This document shows positions 34,221 to 41,194 of a stretch of DNA of 44,587 bases, piece by piece. Each line of letters begins with the position of its first letter. The first letter of the stretch is position 1. Position numbers and translations under genes: made by a program. The notes beneath the pieces were generated by a model, which made no database searches, was not told the origin of the DNA, and saw only the letters and a list, made by a program, of their open reading frames with translations. This DNA comes from an uncultured Eubacteriales bacterium (GTDB taxonomy: Bacteria; Bacillota; Sulfobacillia; UBA995; UBA9673), in contig CAJXZV010000007.1 of the NCBI GenBank assembly GCA_913063835.1, positions 1 through 44,587 on the forward strand, in the 5' to 3' direction.

Positions 34221-35159
34221 CTATAACCGTTGCGCCGCGCGGAGCTTCGCGCTCCGAGACCGGGGGTTCTCCGCGACCTCCCGGGCCCCGGGTCTGAGCG
34301 GCCTCCGGGTGAGCACCTTCAGGGTGGGCCGACGCCCACACCTGCAATCCGGGAAGTCCGGCGGGCACCGGCAGCCCCTCTCGGCGTCACGCAGGAACCG
34401 CTTCACAAGCCTGTCCTCAAGAGAGTGATACGAGATGACCACCATCCGGCCGCCGGCGGCCAGGACCGCCGGCACCTGCTCGAGCGCCCTCTCGAGCTCG
34501 CCGAGCTCGTCGTTCACCGCGATGCGCAGGGCCTGGAAGGTCCGTCTGGCCGGGTGCGGCCCACGTCTCCTGGCCCCGGCCGGAATGGCCGCCTTGACGA
34601 TCTCGACCAGGTCGGCGGCTGTCTCTATCCTCGACCGGCGTCGGGCCTGCACGATGAAGGAGGCGATCCGTGAGGCCCAGCGCTCCTCACCGTAGTCGCG
34701 GAGGATTCGCGCAAGCTCCTCCTCGGGAAGTCCGTTCACGAGGTCGGCCGCCGTCGGCCCGCCCGAGGTCTGGTCCATCCTCATGTCAAGAGGAGCCGAG
34801 CCGTGGTAGCTGAAGCCGCGCTCCTCCACGTCGACCTGTCCGGACGACAGGCCGAGGTCGAGGAGGATGCCGTCCGCCCCAAGGAACCCGGACGCACGGG
34901 CGACCCGCTCGAGTTCCGAGAACCTGGCGTGGACGAGCTTCACCCGGTCCCCGAACCGCGCCAGCCGCACGCCGGCCGCCTTCAGGGCCTCGGGGTCCCG
35001 GTCAAGCCCCAGGACCCCGCCGCGGGGGCCGGCCATCTCGGCGAGCCGCTCGGTGTGGCCTCCCCCGCCCACCGTAGCATCGATGTACAGCGCTCCCGGG
35101 CCGGCATCGATGATGCGTTGGACTTCGTCCAGCATCACCGGCCTGTGCCCGTATGTCAT
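34221..35159 (-). CDS. rsmH: 16S rRNA (cytosine(1402)-N(4))-methyltransferase
   Basis: 312 residues. SAM-binding DATVGGGGHTERL follows HRPVMLDEV at the N-terminus; further motifs are LLDLGLSSGQVD, FSYHGSAPLDMRMDQ, RRTFQALRIAVNDEL and VISYHSLEDRLVKR. It methylates N4 of C1402 in the decoding centre of 16S rRNA. ATG start. It is the second gene of the division cluster, separated from mraZ by 206 bp that hold a GC-rich hairpin. Confidence 0.97.
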   Translation of the reverse strand: MTYGHRPVMLDEVQRIIDAGPGALYIDATVGGGGHTERLAEMAGPRGGVLGLDRDPEALKAAGVRLARFGDRVKLVHARFSELERVARASGFLGADGILLDLGLSSGQVDVEERGFSYHGSAPLDMRMDQTSGGPTAADLVNGLPEEELARILRDYGEERWASRIASFIVQARRRSRIETAADLVEIVKAAIPAGARRRGPHPARRTFQALRIAVNDELGELERALEQVPAVLAAGGRMVVISYHSLEDRLVKRFLRDAERGCRCPPDFPDCRCGRRPTLKVLTRRPLRPGAREVAENPRSRSAKLRAAQRL

Positions 35160-35339
35160 GCCGTTCGCCCTCCCGGGGAACAGCTTGCTCTAAAAGGGGC
35201 GTGGTCAGGACATGAACCACCCGGAAGGCCCGGACGGTCCCTCACCACGCATCGGGGAGCAGCAACTTGGGGCCGGGGGCTGAGGAGCCCGCCGGCCGCA
35301 AGGCCGTTCTCTCCAATCCGACCCTTGTCAAGATGTGAC

Positions 35340-35364
35340 CGGGCCTCGGGAGCCCGGAGGCCCG
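35340..35364 (-). terminator. Strong GC hairpin just after mraZ
   Basis: CGGGCCT-CGGG-AG-CCCG-G-AGGCCCG on the plus strand (35340-35364) folds into an 11-bp stem with one bulged base and a tiny loop, directly after the mraZ stop. On the minus strand no T-run follows. Possible attenuator or mRNA-stabilising stem between mraZ and rsmH. Confidence 0.4.
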
Positions 35365-35365
35365 C

Positions 35366-35794
35366 TCAAAGCCTGAAGTCGACCTTCTCCGCCACCGCGG
35401 CGAAGTTGCTGCGGGCGGTCTCCTCAGACGCGTCGTAGGTCGCCGCGTCCCAGATCTCCGCCCGGTGGGAGATGCCGATGACGACGACATCCCTCTGGAG
35501 CCCGGCGTACTCCCGGTGACCCGCCTGGATGAGGATGCGCCCGTGTCCGTCGACCTCGGTGTCGTACGAGCCGGCCAGGAAGAACCGGAGGAAGTCCCGG
35601 AACTCCTTCTGGGACGAGGCGTGCTCCTCCAGCCTCTCGACCACAGCCTCGAACACTTTCAAGGAATAGACGTAGAGGCACTTGTCCACGCCCTTGGAGA
35701 CGACGACCCGTTCGCCCAGCTTGGAGCGGAACTTGGCGGGAAGGCTGAGACGCCCCTTGTCGTCCACGGTGTGCCGAAACTCCCCATAGAGCAC
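35366..35794 (-). CDS. mraZ: Transcriptional regulator / division protein MraZ
   Basis: 142 residues from GTG 35794, the normal length (143). A GTG at 35827 would add 11 residues without a Shine-Dalgarno. Two AbrB-like half domains are visible: GEFRHTVDDKGRLSLPAKFR and AGSYDTEVDGHGRILIQAGHREY, each with the DxKGR/DxxGR turn. In other bacteria MraZ binds TGGGN repeats in front of its own gene and represses the division cluster; such repeats are here. First gene of the cluster. Confidence 0.97.
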   Translation of the reverse strand: MLYGEFRHTVDDKGRLSLPAKFRSKLGERVVVSKGVDKCLYVYSLKVFEAVVERLEEHASSQKEFRDFLRFFLAGSYDTEVDGHGRILIQAGHREYAGLQRDVVVIGISHRAEIWDAATYDASEETARSNFAAVAEKVDFRL

Positions 35795-35801
35795 CCCGGC
35801 G

Positions 35802-35826
35802 TCCCACTCCTTCCCATCCCGTCCCA
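35802..35826 (-). promoter_or_regulatory. MraZ operator: three TGGGA repeats at 10-bp spacing
   Basis: TGGGA occurs at 35826-35822, 35816-35812 and 35806-35802 on the minus strand, each separated by exactly 5 bp. This is the MraZ-box arrangement. The repeats lie just after the expected transcription start, and AAGGAG, the Shine-Dalgarno of mraZ, is between the second and third repeat. Confidence 0.85.
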
Positions 35827-35836
35827 CGCCAGGCCT

Positions 35837-35865
35837 ATTCTACTACACGCGGGGGGTTCCTGCAA
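35837..35865 (-). promoter_or_regulatory. SigmaA promoter of the division cluster
   Basis: Minus strand TTGCAG (35865-35860), 17 bp, TAGAAT (35842-35837): four and five of six bases match. Transcription would start near 35829, three bases before the first MraZ box. Confidence 0.7.
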
Positions 35866-36062
35866 GAGAAGGAAGTAATTCTCTGACTGTGAGGGTCGAA
35901 AGCCGTCGGAGCCTCCGGCGGCTCCGGCCGCTCCCGGGAGCGACCCCGACCCTGTCCTGCCCGGTCCCGTGCCGTAGCTGGACTGCACCACGTGACCTTT
36001 GGAAACCGACTCGGGAGGGCAGCTCTTCGGAATTGTTGAACACTACCGGGCGAAACAAAGAT

Positions 36063-36812
36063 ATGAAAGGGTGCTTGCAGGTGCTGCGGAGCAGGTTTTG
36101 CAGAGTGACGGCCCTGGTCTTGCTCGTGTCCATAGCGTTCACCCTCGCTCTGGGAGGATGCGGCCCCAAGGAGACGGCCACGGCCCCTGACGAAGGGGAA
36201 GAGGTTGCCTCCGGCGGCGACGAGGGCGGCGGTGGCGCTTCGGGGGGTGACGATGTCGGCGGTGACGGTCCCGGCGGCGGCCGGTGGGAGCCGTTCGCCT
36301 TCGAACCCGGCCAGTACTTCAAGTACGAGGTCCAAGCCACCGGGGACGAGCCCGCGAGCGGATGGTTCAGTCTGAACGTCGCCGACGCGGGAGGGGGCCG
36401 GATGGAGCTCCATTTCGAGGGCGAGCTCAGCGGCGAGTTCTCCCTCACCGCGACCATCACCACCGGCGACGTCAGCGGAGTCGTGATGCCTCTCATGATG
36501 AGCCACGCCGGATGGGCCCTCCTGCCCCTGTTCATGAACCCGTGGGAGCTGTGGTTCGCAGGTCAGGCCCTTGACGTCGGGACCCGGTGGTCGTTCACGG
36601 CAGAGGGAGAGACCATGACCTTCGCGGTGACCGGGACGGAGACCTACGCCGGAGTGACCGGATACGTCTGTGAGTGGACCGTAACGGGCTCAGGAGGAGA
36701 GCATACCCTGAAGGTCTGCGTCAACCCCGAGTTCCCTCTCATCCTCTACGGCAAGATAGGCGGAAACGGGGACTACTTCGAGTACACGCTCGTCGAGCAG
36801 AGCGGCTTCTGA
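36063..36812 (+). CDS. Predicted lipoprotein of unknown function
   Basis: 249 residues from ATG 36063; GTG 36081 has the better Shine-Dalgarno (AAAGGGTG). The N-terminus is a lipoprotein signal: basic LRSRFCR, a hydrophobic core, and lipobox LGGC. A Gly/Asp/Glu-rich spacer of about 40 residues follows, then a beta-rich domain beginning WEPFAFEPGQYFKYEV and ending GDYFEYTLVE. No family is recognised. It is transcribed away from mraZ, alone, and followed by a hairpin. Probably anchored on the outer face of the membrane. Confidence 0.75.
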   Translation: MKGCLQVLRSRFCRVTALVLLVSIAFTLALGGCGPKETATAPDEGEEVASGGDEGGGGASGGDDVGGDGPGGGRWEPFAFEPGQYFKYEVQATGDEPASGWFSLNVADAGGGRMELHFEGELSGEFSLTATITTGDVSGVVMPLMMSHAGWALLPLFMNPWELWFAGQALDVGTRWSFTAEGETMTFAVTGTETYAGVTGYVCEWTVTGSGGEHTLKVCVNPEFPLILYGKIGGNGDYFEYTLVEQSGF

Positions 36813-36861
36813 AGTCGAGCAAGAAGGAGCGTTCCGAAGCAAGTTCAGAGAAGGTTCTGAA

Positions 36862-36879
36862 GGGGCCCGTCCGGGCCCC
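36862..36879 (+). terminator. GC-rich hairpin after the lipoprotein gene
   Basis: GGGGCCC (36862-36868), loop GTCC, GGGCCCC (36873-36879): a perfect 7-bp stem 50 bp past the stop codon. No T-run follows, so termination is plausible but not certain. Confidence 0.45.
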
Positions 36880-37020
36880 CTCGCCGCCGTCTGCACGGGT
36901 GCGAAACCTCGCCTGGCTTTTCCCGCTCGACGGTCTCCAACATTCGTCTCGACATCATCTTTCCAGCTAGACGACTTGTTTTGTTCGAACCGCCCTGCCA
37001 GGCCGTCCAGAAAGTCACCA

Positions 37021-37050
37021 GCATGGGCCATATGCACGCCGTTCAACCTA
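37021..37050 (+). promoter_or_regulatory. SigmaG-like promoter of the first SASP gene
   Basis: GCATG (37021-37025), 18 bp, CAACCTA (37044-37050). The -35 fits sigmaG GMATR fully; the -10 matches five of seven bases of CATWMTA. It lies 40 bp before the GTG start, as expected for a late forespore gene. Confidence 0.45.
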
Positions 37051-37089
37051 CTCATGCACGCTCGAGTAAGAAGGAGGAGGTGAAGCGCA

Positions 37090-37350
37090 GTGGGTTCGGG
37101 TCAGAGGTCGAACCGCATCCTGGTCCGGGGAGCCGAGCAGGCGCTCGACCAGTTCAAGTACGAGATCGCCCGTGAGATCGGCCTCCAGCCGCCCGCCGAC
37201 GGGTACTGGGGCGACTACCCGGCCCGGCAGTGCGGCGCCATGGGGGGCCACATGGTCCGCCGGATGATCCAGGATGCCGAGCTCAGGCTGGCCCAGGGCA
37301 CTGTGTTCCCGGGTGGCATGGGTGGTGGTGGATACGGCTACACCCGGTGA
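37090..37350 (+). CDS. Alpha/beta-type small acid-soluble spore protein (copy 1)
   Basis: 86 residues, GTG start behind AAGGAGGAGGTG. The two SASP motifs are FKYEIAREIGL, with the usual GPR protease cleavage area at Glu-Ile-Ala, and CGAMGGHMVRRMIQDAE. Such proteins coat spore DNA and are degraded in germination. The Asn-Gly of the second motif in Bacillus SASPs is Cys-Gly here. The C-terminus is a Gly/Tyr-rich tail. Almost identical to the next gene; differences are concentrated in the last 17 residues. Confidence 0.93.
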   Translation: MGSGQRSNRILVRGAEQALDQFKYEIAREIGLQPPADGYWGDYPARQCGAMGGHMVRRMIQDAELRLAQGTVFPGGMGGGGYGYTR

Positions 37351-37392
37351 CACAGGCATCGGGATGACGGTCAATCCGTTCAACAGCACAGT

Positions 37393-37422
37393 GGAGCGGC
37401 TGATGTCAGGAGCAGCCGCTCC
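37393..37422 (+). terminator. Hairpin after SASP copy 1
   Basis: GGAGCGGCTG (37393-37402) and CAGCCGCTCC (37413-37422) form a perfect 10-bp stem with a 10-nt loop. The stem sequence is the same as the core of the terminator after SASP copy 2, so it was duplicated with the gene. The following GTCATTG is not T-rich; partial termination is likely. Confidence 0.55.
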
Positions 37423-37558
37423 GTCATTGAAGGGAAAACACGCAGGCAAATCTTCAAAATAGCGGTCCGCCAGGCTGGCAGAGGGTCGGGAAGGCGGCCT
37501 AGATGTGAGACAGTCTTGGCCTCAGGAACCACACGAGAGCGAAGGAGGTGAAGAGTCA

Positions 37559-37801
37559 ATGGGTGCTGGACAGAGGTCCAACCGCATCCTGGTGCGGGGG
37601 GCCGAGCAGGCGCTCGACCAGTTCAAGTACGAGGTCGCCCGTGAGATCGGCCTCCAGCCGCCCGCCGACGGGTACTGGGGCGAGTACCCGGCCCGGCAGT
37701 GCGGCGCCATGGGCGGTCACATGGTCCGCCGCATGATCCAGGACGCCGAGCTCCGACTGGCGGGTGGCGCCGGCCTCCGGACGCCCGGGACCACCCAGTA
37801 A
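37559..37801 (+). CDS. Alpha/beta-type small acid-soluble spore protein (copy 2)
   Basis: 80 residues, ATG start behind AAGGAGGTG. Same motifs as copy 1 (FKYEVAREIGL and CGAMGGHMVRRMIQDAE) with only Ser/Ala, Ile/Val and Asp/Glu exchanges in the first 68 residues and a different, shorter tail. Long stretches of DNA are identical to copy 1, so the pair arose by recent duplication or is kept alike by gene conversion. No clear sigmaG promoter was found directly upstream; it may depend on read-through. Confidence 0.93.
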   Translation: MGAGQRSNRILVRGAEQALDQFKYEVAREIGLQPPADGYWGEYPARQCGAMGGHMVRRMIQDAELRLAGGAGLRTPGTTQ

Positions 37802-37804
37802 GAG

Positions 37805-37838
37805 CCTAGGGCCTTGACCGCCCGGGCGAGGCCCTAGG
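37805..37838. repeat. 10-bp perfect inverted repeat after SASP copy 2
   Basis: CCTAGGGCCT (37805-37814) and AGGCCCTAGG (37829-37838) around a 14-nt GC-rich loop, only 3 bp after the stop codon. It stands in series with the terminator that follows, forming a double hairpin. Confidence 0.7.
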
Positions 37839-37850
37839 CCGGAGGACAGA

Positions 37851-37886
37851 GGGAGCGGCTGACGACATCAGCCGCTCCCCTATTTT
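37851..37886 (+). terminator. Intrinsic terminator of the SASP region
   Basis: GGGAGCGGCTGA (37851-37862), loop CGACA, TCAGCCGCTCCC (37868-37879), then CTATTTT. A perfect 12-bp stem with a T-run: the clearest Rho-independent terminator of the window. Confidence 0.85.
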
Positions 37887-37962
37887 CTCCCGTGCAGGCC
37901 GGATAATGCGGACCCTGGACCTGAAAGCCTCGCGTTCCAACCGAGCGGCGCGAAGGCCGGGA

Positions 37963-38814
37963 CTAGGTGACCTTCCGCTCCAAGCGGCCGCGGAAGTCGG
38001 CCCACTCGGCGTCGATCTCCGGAGGGACCTCGCTCCGGCCGCCGCGCCTGAGCCCCGAGGCCAAGAGGTACATCTGCGCCAGCCAGTAACCTCGGAAGGC
38101 CACGTTGTAATTGAACCACATCTCGAGCTTGGTGGTGATGTTGACCTGGGGCTGGATTATCGGCACCCTCAGCCAGCCTGAGGTCACGCGGCGCGACCGC
38201 CAGGAGAAGGCCGGCTCATCAGGGTCCTTGAAGGTCAGGACGATGGCCCCGCGGTAAGGGGCCTTGGGTGGCTTCCGCCGGTGGAGGTGGTACTCCAGCT
38301 CCCGCCGGTCGGCTCCGTAGCGCAGGGCTTCGCGGACGATCTGCTCCTGCGGCAGCTCATGGTTCCGGCTGATGAAAGGAATCATGAAATATATCTCGAT
38401 CTCTTCGCCGAGGAAGACCTCGTCCCGTCGGAGCTCTGTGAGATAGGGGAAGATGGCCCGGAGGACGCCGGCCACCATGACCGGCGGGTAGCCCCGCTGC
38501 ATCAGGCGGAGGAAGACCTCCTCCCAATCCTCGACACCCATCGCCTCCGGAGACAGGTCGTCGAGCCTGAAGTAGGGCGGCCAGGCCCGGCTGATGTCCT
38601 TCAGAGCCGTGATGAGCCCTCTGTACCGCCTCCGGATGGAGCCGTCCGGCATGTTGGCCGCAAGGAAGACCTCGAGCTGGCTGAAGGAGGGGACCTGCAC
38701 GTTGAGCCAGTTCACGACATACCGGCTCGAGAGGATGGAGCTGATGAAGTCGGGGACGTCCCAGGCTGACTCGACCACCCGTCCGAAATGGCGAGGAACC
38801 TTGCCTTCGGGCAT
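37963..38814 (-). CDS. Conserved-looking protein of unknown function
   Basis: 283 residues, ATG start with GGAGGT six bases upstream. It begins PRHFGRVVESAWDVPDFISSIL and is rich in aromatic and Arg residues (WLNVQVPSF, WPPYFRLDDL, IEIYFMIPFISRNHELP, MWFNYNVAFRGYWLAQMYLLASGL). No signal peptide, membrane segment or known motif was recognised. It is monocistronic, has its own TTGACA promoter, and converges with the SASP genes. A sporulation role is only a guess from position. Confidence 0.8.
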   Translation of the reverse strand: MPEGKVPRHFGRVVESAWDVPDFISSILSSRYVVNWLNVQVPSFSQLEVFLAANMPDGSIRRRYRGLITALKDISRAWPPYFRLDDLSPEAMGVEDWEEVFLRLMQRGYPPVMVAGVLRAIFPYLTELRRDEVFLGEEIEIYFMIPFISRNHELPQEQIVREALRYGADRRELEYHLHRRKPPKAPYRGAIVLTFKDPDEPAFSWRSRRVTSGWLRVPIIQPQVNITTKLEMWFNYNVAFRGYWLAQMYLLASGLRRGGRSEVPPEIDAEWADFRGRLERKVT

Positions 38815-38834
38815 CGGCCTACCTCCCTCTATGA

Positions 38835-38863
38835 AGGGTATTCGGCCGTCCCGGCCTTGTCAA
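38835..38863 (-). promoter_or_regulatory. SigmaA-like promoter of the unknown gene 37963-38814
   Basis: Minus strand TTGACA (38863-38858, perfect), 17 bp, TACCCT (38840-38835, three of six). The expected start near 38828 leaves a leader of only about 14 bases, just holding the Shine-Dalgarno. Confidence 0.5.
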
Positions 38864-38909
38864 GGCGGAACCCTCTTCCGGGAAAGCTAAGTCGGCCTGA
38901 GGAACGGAG

Positions 38910-39386
38910 GTGACCTGCCTGGGCGGGCTCGACGTCAAGACGGTCCTGGCCCTGGCCGCGGCGGCCTTCAGCGGGGCGGCCATGGCCTTCCAGGGGACGT
39001 TCAACGCCGCACTGGGGAAGCGTGTCGGGCTCGTGGGAACGAGCGCGGTAGTCCACGTCACCGGCGCTCTCCTGACCCTGGTCATCCTGGTCGCCGCGCT
39101 GGCCCTGCGCGCCGCGCGCCCGGGCCAGCTCCCGCCCCTCTCCACGGTCCCCCTGTTCGCCTACCTCGGCGGGGTCCTGAGCGTCCTCATCATCGCCGGG
39201 GTGGCCTTCGCCATCCCGGTGACAGGGGCCGCCCTGGGGGTGTCGGTCATCGTCACCGCCCAGCTCGCGGCGGCCCTCCTCCTCGACCACTTCGGCCTCT
39301 TCGAACTCACCCGGGTACCCGTGACATGGATGCGTCTCCTGGGGGTGGCCCTCCTCATCATCGGCACCCGGCTGGTGGCCAAGTAG
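38910..39386 (+). CDS. DMT superfamily / YdcZ (DUF606) membrane protein
   Basis: 158 residues, about five membrane segments: TVLALAAAAFSGAAMAFQGTFNAAL, then VGTSAVVHVTGALLTLVILV, LFAYLGGVLSVLIIAGVAFAIPV, LGVSVIVTAQLAAALLLDHFGLF and a last segment ending GTRLVAK. This is the half-size DMT pattern of YdcZ proteins, with the typical FQGTFNAALGK. The transported compound is unknown. The GTG at 38910 lies inside the Shine-Dalgarno GGAGGTGA; the CTG at 38919, 5 bases after it, is the better placed start. The last 29 bp overlap the convergent HAD gene. Confidence 0.85.
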   Translation: MTCLGGLDVKTVLALAAAAFSGAAMAFQGTFNAALGKRVGLVGTSAVVHVTGALLTLVILVAALALRAARPGQLPPLSTVPLFAYLGGVLSVLIIAGVAFAIPVTGAALGVSVIVTAQLAAALLLDHFGLFELTRVPVTWMRLLGVALLIIGTRLVAK

Positions 39387-40161
39387 CCTGGACGCGGCTC
39401 CGCGGCCCGGCAGGGGCCACGGAGAGGACATCCAGGAGGTCCTCGAGGTCGTCCACCTCAGCCAGGGGTCTCCCCTCCGGGTCGCCCCGTCTGGGGTCGG
39501 GGTCCTCCCGGAGACCCGTGAAGTACACCGAAGAGGCGCCCGCGCGCGTCGCGCCGATGATGTCCGCCTCCCAGTCGTCCCCCACGTGGAGCAGGTTCTC
39601 CACCGGCACACCCAGTTGGGCCGCGGCCTGCCGGAAGAGGAGCGGGTGGGGCTTTATGAACTCCCATTCGGCCGAGATGACCACCGCGCTGAAGAAGTCC
39701 TCAAGCCCGTGGGCCTTGAGGACGTGCCTCGTCCCCGGTGCGTAGGGGTAGTTCGTGATGACGCCCAGGGGGTAGACCTCTCTCAGGGCCTCGAGGAGGC
39801 GCCGCGTCCCCGGGGCCGGGCTCAGGGTCTGGGCGAGGGCCTCGACGTAGGCCAGGACCGCGTCAGAGAGGAGCTCGGGGTCGACCTCGTCCACGACCGC
39901 CTCGAGCGTGAGGCGGACCCTCTCCACCAGGTCGTTCTCCCGCAGCCGGGGCAGGTTCACCCGGTACTGCTCCTGCCTGACCTCGTCGTACCTCCTGATG
40001 ACGGCCTCCCTGTCACAGGGGCCGAAGCGGCCCTCGATGAACTCCAGGAACCGCCCCAGGAGGCGGTCCATCTCCCCCCGCCTGAACGGGAACAGCGTGT
40101 TCCCCACGTCGAAGGTCACCGCCCGCACCGCCCGCCCGGCGGCGCACCCTGTCCGGCTCAC
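39358..40161 (-). CDS. HAD superfamily hydrolase
   Basis: 267 residues, GTG start with AAAGGGG upstream. HAD motif I is FDVGNT with nucleophile Asp18; the second Asp of DxD is Gly20. Motif II is VITNYPY, motif III has the Lys in FIKPHPLLF, and motif IV is HVGDDWEADIIGA. An alpha-helical cap lies between residues 25 and 110, as in subfamily IA. The missing general acid makes a plain phosphatase less sure. It is the last gene of the ASCH-MTHFS-HAD set (7-bp gap) and overlaps the DMT gene at the 3' end. Confidence 0.88.
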   Translation of the reverse strand: MSRTGCAAGRAVRAVTFDVGNTLFPFRRGEMDRLLGRFLEFIEGRFGPCDREAVIRRYDEVRQEQYRVNLPRLRENDLVERVRLTLEAVVDEVDPELLSDAVLAYVEALAQTLSPAPGTRRLLEALREVYPLGVITNYPYAPGTRHVLKAHGLEDFFSAVVISAEWEFIKPHPLLFRQAAAQLGVPVENLLHVGDDWEADIIGATRAGASSVYFTGLREDPDPRRGDPEGRPLAEVDDLEDLLDVLSVAPAGPRSRVQATWPPAGCR

Positions 40162-40168
40162 GCCCCTT

Positions 40169-40795
40169 TCACCTCGCCTGCACCCCCGCTGTCTCTCCCC
40201 GGCGCCCGTGGCCCCGCAGGACGCGCTCCGGGGTGAAGATGAAGTCCATCCTCACGTCGAACGGGCCGAGCGGGAGGGGCTCCGCCGATATCTGCACCTC
40301 GTAGGCGAGCGCCGCCCGCACGGCCCGGGCCGCCTCCCAGCGGAGGAAGCGGTCGTAGTAGCCTCCCCCGTATCCGATCCGCCCGCTGCGCTCGTCGAAG
40401 GCCACCCCGGGCACGACGACGAGGTCCAGCTCCGACGGAGGGACGGGACGGCAGACCGACGGGTCGGGTTCTGTGATGCCGTAGGCGCCCTCGCGGAGCT
40501 CTCCCGGACGCCCTTCCAGGCGCAGGGGCACGAGCCGGCCCTCCTTCGGAAAGGTGACCGGGGCGCTCACGAGCTTCCCGTCCTCGAGGCAGGCCCGGAC
40601 CACCAGGGTCGTCGGGACCTCCCCCCGGAAGGCGAGGTAGACCATCACCGAACGCGCCTCCCGGAAGACCGGATGGTCGATGAGAGCCTGCTGGGCCCTC
40701 GCGCCGAGGGCTTCCCTCTCGGCTCCGAGTCCCAGCCTGGCCCGCAGGAAATCCCGCCTCAGTCCGGCCTTGCCTCGCGGGTCGTTCGGGAGCAC
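40169..40795 (-). CDS. 5-formyltetrahydrofolate cyclo-ligase
   Basis: 208 residues, GTG start. The ATP/folate motif GVAFDERSGRIGYGGGYYDRFL is clear, preceded by LDLVVVP, and the N-terminal basic Lys-Leu-Arg pattern (GKAGLRRDFL) is present. The enzyme turns 5-formyl-THF into 5,10-methenyl-THF with ATP and so recycles a folate store that rises in spores. It stands between the ASCH gene and the HAD gene with gaps of 7 bp on each side, so the three form one operon. Confidence 0.95.
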   Translation of the reverse strand: MLPNDPRGKAGLRRDFLRARLGLGAEREALGARAQQALIDHPVFREARSVMVYLAFRGEVPTTLVVRACLEDGKLVSAPVTFPKEGRLVPLRLEGRPGELREGAYGITEPDPSVCRPVPPSELDLVVVPGVAFDERSGRIGYGGGYYDRFLRWEAARAVRAALAYEVQISAEPLPLGPFDVRMDFIFTPERVLRGHGRRGETAGVQAR

Positions 40796-40802
40796 TTTTC
40801 CG

Positions 40803-41150
40803 TCAGGAGGTTATCTCCGAGAAGTGGATGACCGTGACCGTCTCGTCGGGGCCGATGTCCCGGCCGTATATCTTCTTCAGGAAGGCCACGACCTCGTCCG
40901 TCCCGCGCATGTCGGGGCTTTCGCCCTTGATGTCCTGCTCCGACAGAGCCGAGAGGGGCTTGACCTCCACCTTGTCGAGGACGGCCTTGAAGAGCTCCTT
41001 GCGGGGCTCGAAGCGGTTGCCGTAGGTGACGAGGACGACGTCCCCCTCCTGGTACTTCCCGCTCTTGTCGCCGAGCCGGATCGTACACGTCTTCTTCCGC
41101 GTGAGGATGTTTCCGTGGTGGGCTGAGGAGTAGAAGTTCAGACTGCGCAT
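40803..41150 (-). CDS. ASCH (PUA-like) domain protein
   Basis: 115 residues, ATG start six bases after AGGTGA. Pattern: SLNFYSSAHHGNILTRKKTCTIRLGDKSGKYQEGDVVLVTYG, with the Lys-Thr-Cys-Thr-Ile-Arg strand and the GD(V)V turn typical of ASCH domains, then the FLKKIYGR helix and VTVIHFSEI. ASCH proteins are thought to bind RNA; some are nucleases or amidohydrolases on modified cytidine. First gene of an operon with MTHFS and HAD genes. The upstream inverted repeat at 41168 lies near its start. Confidence 0.82.
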   Translation of the reverse strand: MRSLNFYSSAHHGNILTRKKTCTIRLGDKSGKYQEGDVVLVTYGNRFEPRKELFKAVLDKVEVKPLSALSEQDIKGESPDMRGTDEVVAFLKKIYGRDIGPDETVTVIHFSEITS

Positions 41151-41167
41151 TCGACATCACCTCTCAC

Positions 41168-41194
41168 CTGGAGCCCTCTGAAAGGGCCCTCCAG
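41168..41194. repeat. Imperfect inverted repeat in a divergent promoter region
   Basis: CTGGAG-CCCT (41168-41177), five-base loop, AGGG-CC-CTCCAG (41183-41194): ten paired bases with a two-base bulge. It lies 18 bp before the ASCH gene on one side and 144 bp before the DUF3467 gene on the other; an operator or leader hairpin. Confidence 0.4.

Noticed and set aside
35326-35331. Perfect TTGACA (minus strand) between mraZ and rsmH as a second cluster promoter
   Set aside because: No -10 element is found 16-18 bp downstream; the sequence there is AACGGC-like.
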